A stretch of 8,741 nt of DNA from Planctomycetota bacterium (lineage in GTDB: Bacteria > Planctomycetota > Phycisphaerae > Tepidisphaerales > Tepidisphaeraceae), in assembly GCA_029777755.1 (NCBI GenBank), contig JAKORQ010000163.1, positions 1 through 8,741 on the forward strand. Direction: 5' to 3'. Shown here in pieces: positions 1 through 7,045 of this stretch. Below the pieces are notes generated by a model. It was not told where the DNA came from, searched no databases, and worked only from the letters and a program-made list of their open reading frames with translations. The translations under genes were made by a program, and so were the position numbers. Numbering within the stretch: position 1 is the stretch's first letter; every line of letters begins with the position of its first letter.

Positions 1-150
1 CAGACGCGATTTTTACTGTTTTGCCTTCTTTTTTATTGTATTCTTCTATTGGTGCTGTTTTTCCCGGCACTTGCTGCAAGCCATGCATCGCGCGCGGCAG
101 TGATTCGTTCGGTTAGTCAACTTGCATATTCGGTGCACTTATGCGAGTAA
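1..150. other. T-rich left-edge region with unresolved partial reading frames
   Basis: The first 65 bases or so are strikingly T-rich, unlike the GC-rich remainder. On the plus strand one frame is open from base 1 to a TAA at 148-150. It would encode about 49 residues with a long Leu/Phe/Cys stretch followed by FPALAASHA, which resembles a membrane anchor or signal peptide. T-rich DNA gives such hydrophobic strings by chance, and no start codon with a ribosome binding site is visible. On the minus strand an ATG at 88 opens a frame that runs off the window (MHGLQQVPGKTAPIEEYNKK...), also without a Shine-Dalgarno sequence. Either could be a fragment of a neighbouring gene, or the stretch may simply be intergenic. 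I make no functional call. Confidence 0.3.
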
Positions 151-161
151 ATCCGTACAAT
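133..161 (+). promoter_or_regulatory. candidate sigma70-type promoter for the yggS unit
   Basis: TACAAT at 156-161 matches the -10 consensus at five of six positions. The -35 position, 17 bases upstream (GTGCAC, 133-138), is poor. Transcription would begin near 168 and leave a leader of about 30 bases before the ATG at 200. This is a motif call only. The same octamer GTACAATG occurs on the minus strand upstream of the sulfatase gene. Confidence 0.35.
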
Positions 162-199
162 GCGGCCGTGACAGGTTGCGGACTTCAGCAGGGAACGAG

Positions 200-892
200 A
201 TGTCTTTTGCGGAAAGAATAGCGCAGGTAAAGGATCGCATAGAGGACGCGTGCAGCAAATCCGGGCGGCGTCCTGAGGATGTCAAGATTGTTGCGGTCAC
301 CAAGACCGCCACCGAACACCAGATCTTCGAGGCGATCGAGGCCGGCCAGTACGATCTTGGCGAGAACCGATCGCAGGTGCTTGAATCGCATGCCGTCGCC
401 GTTGGGCCCAACCCAAATGTGCGCTGGCACATGATCGGCCACGTCCAGCGCAACAAGGTGCGCGATGTGCTCTCGATAGTCCACATGATCCACAGCGTCG
501 ACAGCCTGCGGCTGGCGAACGAGATCGAGAAGGAAGCCGCACGGGTGGACAGGAAAGCCATCGTGCTCTTGCAGATCAATGCCGGCGAGGAGCACCAGAA
601 GTTCGGCGCTTCGCTGGACAGCTACATGCAGCTGGCGGAGGACATGGCCAGGCTTCCGCACCTGGATCTGCGCGGCGTGATGAGCATGGCGCCACTCACC
701 GAGGATACGGACATCATCCGCCGCACCTTCGCTCGCACGCGCGAGGCGTTTGAGAATATCAAGCGGGCGGGATTCGTCGGTGACAGCTTCACGGAGCTAT
801 CCATGGGAATGAGCGAGGACTTTGAGATCGCTGTTCAGGAGGGCGCCACCATCATTCGCCTTGGCAGCATCCTGTTTGGAAGCAACACCTGA
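200..892 (+). CDS. yggS: YggS/PLPBP-family pyridoxal 5'-phosphate homeostasis protein
   Basis: This 230-residue protein is full length for the YggS/PROSC family. These are cytoplasmic single-domain TIM-barrel proteins, related to the N-terminal domain of alanine racemase, that bind PLP and buffer the B6 vitamer pool; no enzymatic activity is firmly established. Visible family motifs in order are VAVTKT with the predicted PLP lysine K35, LGENRSQ (53-59), WHMIGHVQRNK (76-86), HSVDS (98-102), INAGEEHQKFG (126-136), RGVMSMAP (158-165) and the phosphate-binding C-terminal block LSMGMSEDFEIAVQEGAT followed by IRLGS and LFG. The ATG at 200 was chosen because family similarity begins there and AGGGA lies five bases upstream. 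A longer reading from TTG at 122 adds 26 residues with no family resemblance. The stop overlaps the next start as TGATG, so the downstream kinase gene is probably translationally coupled. Confidence 0.95.
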   Translation: MSFAERIAQVKDRIEDACSKSGRRPEDVKIVAVTKTATEHQIFEAIEAGQYDLGENRSQVLESHAVAVGPNPNVRWHMIGHVQRNKVRDVLSIVHMIHSVDSLRLANEIEKEAARVDRKAIVLLQINAGEEHQKFGASLDSYMQLAEDMARLPHLDLRGVMSMAPLTEDTDIIRRTFARTREAFENIKRAGFVGDSFTELSMGMSEDFEIAVQEGATIIRLGSILFGSNT

Positions 893-2370
893 TGACTCCG
901 GAGCTGCTCGAATCAGTCCTGAGAGATCTCCCGCGATACGGCAGGATCGTCAAGGATTACCCTTACCGCAAGGTCTGGCGTGTCGCGGTCGACAGGGAAG
1001 TCTTCTACCTCAAGTTCTACCCGGAGAAGGCGAACCGCTGGCGGCGCATTGGACATGGTGGCAGCCTGGCGATGCGCGAGTTCCTGCGCTTGCAATGGCT
1101 GCAGAAGGCGGGCGTGCCTTCCGCCCGCGCACACAGTGTGCTGATGGGGCTCAACATCAACGGCGAGCGCGGCGACGCGGTGCTGATCGAGGCGATCGAG
1201 CCGTCGATCAACCTGCTGGACCTTGTGGTTGATGCACACATGCGCGGCACCGACGTTCCCAACCATCGCCAGCTTGTGCTGCAGATGATCGACCTGCTGA
1301 AGGCCATGGGCAGAGCCGGGCTTGGCCATGACGATCTGCACATTGGAAACTTTCTCGTGAGAGAGGGGAAGCTCTATCTGATCGACGCCTATCCCGTTCA
1401 CAAGCGCGGCATCCTCATGAAGGATGTCGAGGCGCTCGCTGGAAGCGCATCTGGCTTTGTTACTCGCACCGATCTGCAGCGTGGCTGGAATGAACTCGGC
1501 CCGGGAGGCAAGCTGCCGGCGAGGAACAAGGCAGCGGCGCGAGCCGTGCGCAAGCAGATGAAACGCATATGGGGTGACAACAAATACTTCGGCAGGTTGC
1601 GCGATCGGAACTGGTCGGGAGTCTGCTTCAAGAAGGCCAAGCTCCCGCGGCGATGGGCGAAGTTCAGCCAAAGCCGGTTTGAAACTGCGCAGTGGCTGGA
1701 TGCATGGCGAACGTTGCTGGGAAAGATCGAGAGTGATCAGCTCACAGTGCTCAAGCGCTCGCGAAGCGGCGATGTCCTGGAGGGGGAACTGATCGTCGGC
1801 GGCAAGCCGCTACCTGTCATCGTGAAGCGGCCCAGGCGCAAGTACTGGTTCCGCTATATCAACGAGATTGGACGGGGTGCCCGCGCCAGGCGGGCGTGGC
1901 TTAAGAGCTGGCGCTGCATCTTCCGCGACATACCCTGTGCCTGGCCGCTGCTGCTTATGGAGAAGCGCACGCTCGGTTACGCGACCGACGCCATCATCGT
2001 GTTTGAGAAGGTGAAGGGCCAGATGCTAAGCGAGCTTGACCTGGACCAGTTGGAAACCGCCGACCGCCGGAGTCTGTTTCACCGCTGTGGCGCGCTTCTG
2101 CGCAGACTGGAGTCGTGGGGGCTTTATCACTGGGATGCCAAGTCCACGAACTGGATCATCCGCACTGACGACCCAACCGGGCCGTTCCCGGTACTCGTGG
2201 ACCTGGACGGCATCCGCAGCACCTGGGGTGTCGGCAGGGGGATCGAGCGCTTGCTGCGCGCAATGAGGCTCCATCCGCAGTATTCGCCGGAAGATTCACT
2301 CAACCTCTGCCGCGGCTATGCTCCATTTGCCCAGATGACGGTTCGCGCCGCCGGTGAAGGAGAAGACTGA
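892..2370 (+). CDS. tandem-domain lipopolysaccharide kinase (Kdo/WaaP-like) family protein
   Basis: The 492-residue protein carries two protein-kinase-like domains. The first (about 15-185) has a candidate ATP lysine K41 in FYLKFYP, a helix-C glutamate E63, a catalytic loop HDDLHIGN (146-153, catalytic D148, N153) and a metal aspartate D165 in YLIDAYP. The second (about 285-480) has K312 in VIVKRP, a catalytic loop HWDAKSTN (413-420, D415, N420) and VDLDG (436-440). The loops resemble the Kdo kinase/WaaP/InaA (RIO-like) group, whose known members phosphorylate Kdo or heptose of lipopolysaccharide core at the inner membrane. A basic linker (about 190-280) joins them. Both halves appear to keep catalytic residues, although the second lacks an obvious helix-C glutamate. 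There is no signal peptide or membrane segment. The start overlaps the yggS stop (TGATG), so the pair is likely co-expressed. The actual acceptor (core sugar, other lipid or protein) is unknown. Confidence 0.8.
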   Translation: MTPELLESVLRDLPRYGRIVKDYPYRKVWRVAVDREVFYLKFYPEKANRWRRIGHGGSLAMREFLRLQWLQKAGVPSARAHSVLMGLNINGERGDAVLIEAIEPSINLLDLVVDAHMRGTDVPNHRQLVLQMIDLLKAMGRAGLGHDDLHIGNFLVREGKLYLIDAYPVHKRGILMKDVEALAGSASGFVTRTDLQRGWNELGPGGKLPARNKAAARAVRKQMKRIWGDNKYFGRLRDRNWSGVCFKKAKLPRRWAKFSQSRFETAQWLDAWRTLLGKIESDQLTVLKRSRSGDVLEGELIVGGKPLPVIVKRPRRKYWFRYINEIGRGARARRAWLKSWRCIFRDIPCAWPLLLMEKRTLGYATDAIIVFEKVKGQMLSELDLDQLETADRRSLFHRCGALLRRLESWGLYHWDAKSTNWIIRTDDPTGPFPVLVDLDGIRSTWGVGRGIERLLRAMRLHPQYSPEDSLNLCRGYAPFAQMTVRAAGEGED

Positions 2371-2404
2371 TCCCGCCTTTCGGCATGCATCAGGATTGCT
2401 CTTC
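2362..2404 (+). terminator. weak candidate stem-loop between convergent genes
   Basis: In plus-strand RNA, GAAGA (2362-2366) can pair with UCUUC (2400-2404). After one C/C mismatch, UGAUCC (2368-2373) can pair with GGAUUG (2393-2398), including two G-U pairs. The structure brackets the kinase stop codon and the last codons of the convergent beta-galactosidase gene, whose stops are only 19 bases apart. No U-run follows, so this is at most a weak terminator for the plus-strand unit. Confidence 0.25.
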
Positions 2405-4414
2405 CCAGACCGCGACGTCAGCCGCCTCAACGATTCTCGATCCCACTACAAAGTGCGTGTCTTCCGGAACCTCCAGGGTGTAAGGCTGACTCTGGTAGTT
2501 CAGGCATATGCGGTAGGAGCCGCACCTGGCAATGTAGACGCGCCTGGGTGTGGGGTGGATCGGAAGCTGAATCTGCCGGGCCAGCTTCTCCATCAGCGCA
2601 TCGGCGAACTCTTCCTCCGGGAACACGCCGCAATAGGTCACCGTTGAGTTGCCGTGCTTCTTCTGAATCACGGCAGCCGCTCCAGCGTAGAACTGGTTGG
2701 CATAGCTGGCGAGGATCTTCGTCTCCTCCTCGGCGTACAGGAGGTCACCCCAGACTCCCCACGGATACTGCACATCATCCATCTCAACCTGGCCTGCCAG
2801 GCCCTCAGGCAGACAGTCATAGGCGTCTATGCTTCCGCCGATAAGGTCCGCTATCGGGGCGGCAAGCGGACCTTCGAAGAACTGTCCGTTCATGTCCATC
2901 AGAGCTGTGCGGCAGGTGATCAGCAGGTTTCCGCCGGCCGCCAGGTACTCGCGCCAGCTATTTATCATCGCCTCGCTGACCATTTGCACACCCGGTACAA
3001 CCAGCAGGCGCACATTTGATGGAATCTTCTGGCCGGGACGAATCACCCTGGCGTCCACGCCAAGCCGCAGCATCGCCCCGTAGAGATTTACCAGCATACT
3101 GCGATAGTCCCATCGCCGCGACTGCGGGAGAGTCTGGTAGTACCAGAGCTGCTGGAAGTCAAGGTAAAGTGCGATGGCGGGTCGATCAGGAGCCTGCGGT
3201 GTTGCGACGCTCTTCTTGTGCGACTTTCCTGACGGTTGCGCTGCACCAGCCAGCTTGGCCGGGTCCAGCCTGCGAACTTCTGATACAGTCTGCTGGAACT
3301 CCCTGCCGCCGGTAGAGGGCGTCACACCGTCGAGGGTGATCAGCCCGTGATGGAACATCTCGGTGTTGAAGCGGGGCTGGCGGAAGCGATATGTCGTGAC
3401 GAACTCCGCCCCGTGCGCAAGTGCCGTCCATATCCACAGCCTGATCGCCCCGGGATACACCAGCACGGGCATCTGGTTCCAGTTGATCTGCCCTGGCTGA
3501 AGTTCCATCAGGCACCAGCGGCCGGTGTATGACGCCATCTGGTCGTGTACCAGCGACATCAGCGCCGGATCGCCCATGCGGAAGGTCTGGTCGGTTGTTG
3601 GCTTGACGTCACCAACCGGATACGCATCCCAGGCATACAGAGTCAGGTCCTCGGCGAAATCGTCGGGATTGGCGTCCGGGCAGAGCGGCATGAAGTTGGT
3701 GGTGATAAAGCGATTGCCGACGCGCGGTTTCAGGATCTGTGCCTGTACCTTGGCGAACTGGGCGAAGCACCAGGACCAGAATCGCGACGCGTCCAGTCGC
3801 TGGTGGGGATTCGTACCCAGCGAGAAACGCTCAGGAGGCATGTGGATCTGTGAGAAGTCGGTGTAATAGCTGGTCCAGAACTGGTTTCCCCAGGCGGCGT
3901 TGAGCTTCTCGATGGTGCCGTACTTCTCCTCCAGCCATGACTGGAACACCTGGTGTGTCAACTCTGATTGATCGAACTCGCCGCAGAACTCGTTGTCGAT
4001 CTGCCATCCGATGATGGCCGGATGCTGGCCAAATCGATCCGCCAGCGCCGTTACGATGCGCTTGGCGGCCTGGATCATGGCGGGGGCGAGGGGGTTGTAG
4101 TGGCGTCGGCCGCCAAACCTCTTGCGCCTGCCGTACTGGTCGACCGGAAGTATCTCCGGGTACTTCTCCACCAGCCAGATTGGCGGCGCTGCCGTTGGAG
4201 TGCAGAGGATGACCTTCATATCTCGCCTGGCGGCCATCTCCACGCACTCGGCCAGCCAGTCGAGATTGATCTTTCCTTCTTCCGGCTCCATGTCGAACCA
4301 GGCAAACTCGCCCATGTGGACGATCTGGAGCCCCATACGCTGCATGGTGTCAAAGTCGCGCTCCCACTGCTCGCGCGGCCACTGTTCGGGGTAGTAGTAG
4401 GTTCCGATTTTCAT
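2390..4414 (-). CDS. beta-galactosidase, glycoside hydrolase family 42
   Basis: This protein of about 674 residues is a typical GH42 enzyme that hydrolyses terminal beta-D-galactosides with retention. It opens with MKIGTYYYPEQWPREQW, the GH42 barrel entry. The proton donor is E142 in WQIDNEFCGEF and the nucleophile is E304 in CLMELQPGQINW, both spaced as in the family. The TIM barrel spans about 1-385, a polar linker (SGKSHKKS) follows near 395-410, then the glutaminase-like trimerisation domain (about 410-610) and a short C-terminal beta domain. There is no signal peptide, so it should be cytoplasmic. The cysteine cluster that binds zinc in Thermus A4-type enzymes is not present. I chose ATG at 4414 because homology starts there; a GTG at 4441 would add nine residues, and neither start has a clear Shine-Dalgarno sequence. 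It is the last gene of the sulfatase/nucleoside hydrolase unit, 43 bases after the preceding stop. Some GH42 members act on arabinosides or other galactosides, so the natural substrate is open. Confidence 0.93.
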   Translation of the reverse strand: MKIGTYYYPEQWPREQWERDFDTMQRMGLQIVHMGEFAWFDMEPEEGKINLDWLAECVEMAARRDMKVILCTPTAAPPIWLVEKYPEILPVDQYGRRKRFGGRRHYNPLAPAMIQAAKRIVTALADRFGQHPAIIGWQIDNEFCGEFDQSELTHQVFQSWLEEKYGTIEKLNAAWGNQFWTSYYTDFSQIHMPPERFSLGTNPHQRLDASRFWSWCFAQFAKVQAQILKPRVGNRFITTNFMPLCPDANPDDFAEDLTLYAWDAYPVGDVKPTTDQTFRMGDPALMSLVHDQMASYTGRWCLMELQPGQINWNQMPVLVYPGAIRLWIWTALAHGAEFVTTYRFRQPRFNTEMFHHGLITLDGVTPSTGGREFQQTVSEVRRLDPAKLAGAAQPSGKSHKKSVATPQAPDRPAIALYLDFQQLWYYQTLPQSRRWDYRSMLVNLYGAMLRLGVDARVIRPGQKIPSNVRLLVVPGVQMVSEAMINSWREYLAAGGNLLITCRTALMDMNGQFFEGPLAAPIADLIGGSIDAYDCLPEGLAGQVEMDDVQYPWGVWGDLLYAEEETKILASYANQFYAGAAAVIQKKHGNSTVTYCGVFPEEEFADALMEKLARQIQLPIHPTPRRVYIARCGSYRICLNYQSQPYTLEVPEDTHFVVGSRIVEAADVAVWEEQS

Positions 4415-4457
4415 GTTCTGGTTGGCAATGAACGAATGCACTGAAATTGAAGGGCGA

Positions 4458-5351
4458 TTATCTCAGAAAGTGCCGATGAAGGCGATCATAGAACAACTGC
4501 CAGGTTGCTTCTGGCCTGATGTTGCCCACATGCAGAATCTTTCCAAACTTGTCGGTCTGCTGGAAATCCATCCAGCGTTGCAATGCCGGTGCGTTGATGA
4601 CCGACGCATCGCAAAGTGATGGATCGATAAGCCAGGCAATGTCGCCGAGATCGAAAAATCCCTTGTCTGGCCGCTGGAAATATCCCTCCCGATAGCGGTA
4701 TTCGTGCAGGTACTTGCCTATCCGGCCGATGGGGGAAAGGTTCTGCTCAGTGGTCTGCATATCGGCACAGAGCCTGGTACCGGTGTCAAACCAGGCCAGC
4801 GGGACATTGCTCGTAAGAAGCGTCTGCACCGCGATGATGTCGCCGTACACGTTGAACTGTCGCGTTTTCTCAGGCCAGGTTTCTTCGCTTCGCCCGTGAA
4901 ACAGCACGCGTATATTGGGACCAATATCGGGAGCGAGCAGCAGGGCGCTTGCGATGTTGCTCGCCGCTCCCAGCACGACGACCCATAGAGGATTCTCAGG
5001 ACTGTAGCGCCGGGCAGCCTCGATGATGAACCTGGCGCCTTCACTGTCCTCAGGTGTGCGGGGGTAGCGAATGGGATGGCCGCCACGGAATAGCGGGTAG
5101 CGCCCCTTAACGTCGGCGGCCTCGAACAGCTCCAGCAGCACATCATACGATTGCTGAGTACTTTCCGGGCCGGCCTTGGCGGCAAAGTGGGTGGCAACAA
5201 AGCCGACTATGTCAAATCGATCAGGTGCGGCAAACGCCAGAGTCACGGCGTAAAGGTCGTCGATCTCATTGGCGGCATCAGTGTCGATCAGTAGCGGGAT
5301 TATCTCGCCTGGCTTCGGTACCTCGGGGACAATTCGGGCGGTGGCGGACAT
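4458..5351 (-). CDS. variant inosine/uridine-type nucleoside hydrolase family protein
   Basis: The 297-residue protein has the fold signature of the calcium-dependent nucleoside hydrolase family, whose classical members cleave the N-glycosidic bond of ribonucleosides. The N-terminal aspartate cluster reads DTDAANEIDD (23-32), the longer variant of the classical DTDPGxDD. Other landmarks are VLGAASNIASALL (127-139), QFNVYGD (165-171) and the C-terminal LGDIAWLIDP (235-244). Relative to the classical enzymes, the glutamate of the EFN motif is Gln165 and the histidine of the HDP motif is Gly236, while the calcium aspartate D237 is kept. This argues for a substrate other than common nucleosides, or for altered catalysis. 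ATG at 5351 is preferred because GGAG lies five bases upstream; a GTG two codons earlier would overlap that site. It sits between sulfatase and beta-galactosidase genes in one unit, which suggests a role in glycoside breakdown. No signal peptide is visible. Confidence 0.85.
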   Translation of the reverse strand: MSATARIVPEVPKPGEIIPLLIDTDAANEIDDLYAVTLAFAAPDRFDIVGFVATHFAAKAGPESTQQSYDVLLELFEAADVKGRYPLFRGGHPIRYPRTPEDSEGARFIIEAARRYSPENPLWVVVLGAASNIASALLLAPDIGPNIRVLFHGRSEETWPEKTRQFNVYGDIIAVQTLLTSNVPLAWFDTGTRLCADMQTTEQNLSPIGRIGKYLHEYRYREGYFQRPDKGFFDLGDIAWLIDPSLCDASVINAPALQRWMDFQQTDKFGKILHVGNIRPEATWQLFYDRLHRHFLR

Positions 5352-5390
5352 ATTCACTCCAGTTTTCTTTCGTCGCAGGGAGCATTAAAG

Positions 5391-5405
5391 GCATCGAGGC
5401 GATGC
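5391..5405. other. small perfect hairpin in the sulfatase/nucleoside hydrolase gap
   Basis: GCATCG-AGG-CGATGC is a perfect six-base inverted repeat with a three-base loop, within the 73-base gap between the sulfatase stop and the nucleoside hydrolase start. On the transcribed (minus) strand it is followed by CTTTAATG rather than a T-run, so it is not a convincing terminator. It could be a processing or stability element, or chance. Confidence 0.3.
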
Positions 5406-5424
5406 AGCACAAGGGCAGTCCGCC

Positions 5425-6903
5425 TTACGCGCATTCTCCCCGCGTGCGAGTTGTGCGTTTTAATTCCTCCAGCCGATTCGTCATGGACGCCACACGCTGC
5501 GGCTGCTCCTCGGCCAGGTTCTTCATCTGCGAGATATCCCGTGAAAGGTCGTATAGCTGCGGACGATCACTATTTCCAAGTTCGATGCCGGTAGTAGGGC
5601 TGATGGCCGGCCCATGGTATGGCGGGATTAGTACCCAGCTTTCCCGATGAAAAGCTGTCCTTGTCCCAATCCCCTCGGTGATCAGTTCCGTTCTGCCGAT
5701 CGCTGATTGCCCGATGAATGCCGGCAGCAGATTCTCGCTGTCCGGCGCGGCAGTGTCAGGCAGTTCTGCGCCGATCAGTTGCGCAATGCTGGCATACAGA
5801 TCCACCTGGCACACCAGGGCATCAGAGGTTCCCGGCGCGACTTTACCCTGCCAGCTCAGGAGGAAGGGGATGCGCGTTCCGCCGTCGTACAGGCTGTACT
5901 TGCCGCCACGCAGATCTCCTGCCGGTCGATGGTTGCCCGTCAGTTCCACAGCTCGATCCTGATAGCCATCATCCAGCACCGGCCCGTTGTCGCTGGAGAA
6001 GATAATCATGGTGCTATCAGCTATTCCCAGCCGGTCTAGTGTGTCGAGCACCTGCCCAACGCACCAATCCAGCTCGGCGATCACATCGCCTCGAGGCCCC
6101 AGACCTGTCTTTCCGGCGAATCGCGGTCCGGGAACACGCGGTACATGCGGCTGGTGCAGGTCATAGTAAAGGAAGAACGGCTTTTGTCTGTTGCTGGTGA
6201 TGAAGCTGATCGCCTTTTCCAGGAAGACCTCGGCCATCTCTTCATCCTTCCACAGGGCGCTCATGCCGCCGCGCATGTAGCCGATGCGGCTGATGCCGTT
6301 GACGATTGCCATGTCATGGCCATGGCTGGGATGCATCCTCAGCAGGTGCGGATGTGTTTTCCCGGTAGGCACGCCGGGGAATGGTTTGGATTCGTCGTAG
6401 GTCACCTCGATCGGGTCAGACGGATCCAGGCCCACGACCTTGCCATCCTCGATATATACACAGGGGACGCGATCGTTGGTGGCTGCCATGGTGAAGGAGT
6501 AGTCGAACCCGGCATCGTTCACGCATGGGCTGATCTGGCGGTTCCAGTCGATATTGCCATCACCCAGTCCCAGGTGCCACTTACCCATGGCAGCGGTGGT
6601 GTAGCCGGCCTGTTGCAGCATGCGCGGCAGCGTCGGCTGATCGCGTTCAATGATCATCGGGGCGTCGCCGGGCAGTATCTGGGCATCCGGATTTCTCCAT
6701 GGATACGACCCGGTGAGGATGCTGTAGCGCGAAGGAGTGCAGGTGGCAGCCGTCGCATAGGCATTTGTGAACCGCAGTCCCCGCTGCGCCATGCGATCGA
6801 GGTTTGGGGTGGGAACTCCAGTTCCTCCGTAGCAGCCGATATCGCCGAATCCAAGGTCGTCGGCATAGATGATCACGATGTTGGGAAAAGTGGATTTGCT
6901 CAT
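5425..6903 (-). CDS. formylglycine-dependent (type I) sulfatase, apparently cytoplasmic
   Basis: This protein of 492 residues belongs to the alkaline-phosphatase-superfamily S1 sulfatases, which hydrolyse sulfate esters with a formylglycine residue. Metal ligands D15 and D16 lie in IIYADDLGFGD, and the activation motif CTPSRYSILTG has Cys55 as the residue converted to formylglycine. GKWHLG (107-112) supplies K108 and H110, SSDNGP supplies D305 and N306, and GGKYSLYDGGTRIP supplies K335. The C-terminal subdomain ends in the usual LYDLSRDISQMKNLAEEQP block. There is no signal peptide, which contrasts with the many exported sulfatases of planctomycetes and Bacteroidetes. It would need a formylglycine-generating enzyme encoded elsewhere. 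ATG at 6903 is preferred: AGAGG lies eight bases upstream and homology begins directly after it; a GTG at 6921 adds six residues. It is the first gene of the minus-strand unit. Choline/arylsulfatase or sugar-sulfatase specificity cannot be told from the motifs alone. Confidence 0.93.
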   Translation of the reverse strand: MSKSTFPNIVIIYADDLGFGDIGCYGGTGVPTPNLDRMAQRGLRFTNAYATAATCTPSRYSILTGSYPWRNPDAQILPGDAPMIIERDQPTLPRMLQQAGYTTAAMGKWHLGLGDGNIDWNRQISPCVNDAGFDYSFTMAATNDRVPCVYIEDGKVVGLDPSDPIEVTYDESKPFPGVPTGKTHPHLLRMHPSHGHDMAIVNGISRIGYMRGGMSALWKDEEMAEVFLEKAISFITSNRQKPFFLYYDLHQPHVPRVPGPRFAGKTGLGPRGDVIAELDWCVGQVLDTLDRLGIADSTMIIFSSDNGPVLDDGYQDRAVELTGNHRPAGDLRGGKYSLYDGGTRIPFLLSWQGKVAPGTSDALVCQVDLYASIAQLIGAELPDTAAPDSENLLPAFIGQSAIGRTELITEGIGTRTAFHRESWVLIPPYHGPAISPTTGIELGNSDRPQLYDLSRDISQMKNLAEEQPQRVASMTNRLEELKRTTRTRGECA

Positions 6904-7045
6904 GTGTTGCGCCTCTGCCACGATTGTGATGCAGACACCAGTCCGGGGCCACCGTCGGGGGATATCGCGTCAGGCGCTATTGCGGAGATACGCCGGTCGC
7001 GTCATTGTACTTACCTCTGGCTGCATCAAATTTACAGGACCCCTG
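6904..7045. promoter_or_regulatory. divergent intergenic control region
   Basis: These 142 bases separate the starts of the sulfatase unit (minus) and the oxidoreductase gene (plus), so promoters in both directions are expected here. On the minus strand TACAAT at 7009-7004 is a good -10 match without a clear -35 at standard spacing. It would give a leader of about 94 bases for the sulfatase. Just inside that leader lies an imperfect inverted repeat, GGCG-c-TAT (6973-6980) and ATACGCC (6988-6994), with a seven-base loop; it could be an operator or leader hairpin. For the plus direction I see no convincing promoter, only the ribosome binding site AGGA at 7036-7039. No regulator gene is in the window. 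Confidence 0.45.

Noticed and set aside
66..82. Inverted repeat CTTG-CTG-CAAG next to a T-run as a terminator
   Set aside because: The T-run precedes rather than follows the stem on the plus strand, and on the minus strand the stem is followed by A residues; the stem is only four pairs.
122..199. N-terminal extension of yggS from a TTG at 122
   Set aside because: The 26 added residues show no family resemblance, would overlap the candidate -10 element, and the ATG at 200 has its own ribosome binding site.
913..1671. Minus-strand open frame opposite the kinase gene
   Set aside because: The plus strand encodes recognisable kinase motifs across it; the antisense translation has no recognisable domain.
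6869..7045. Longer oxidoreductase starting at 6869
   Set aside because: It would overlap the sulfatase start region, adds 59 residues before the Rossmann strand, and the ATG at 7046 has a well-placed AGGA.
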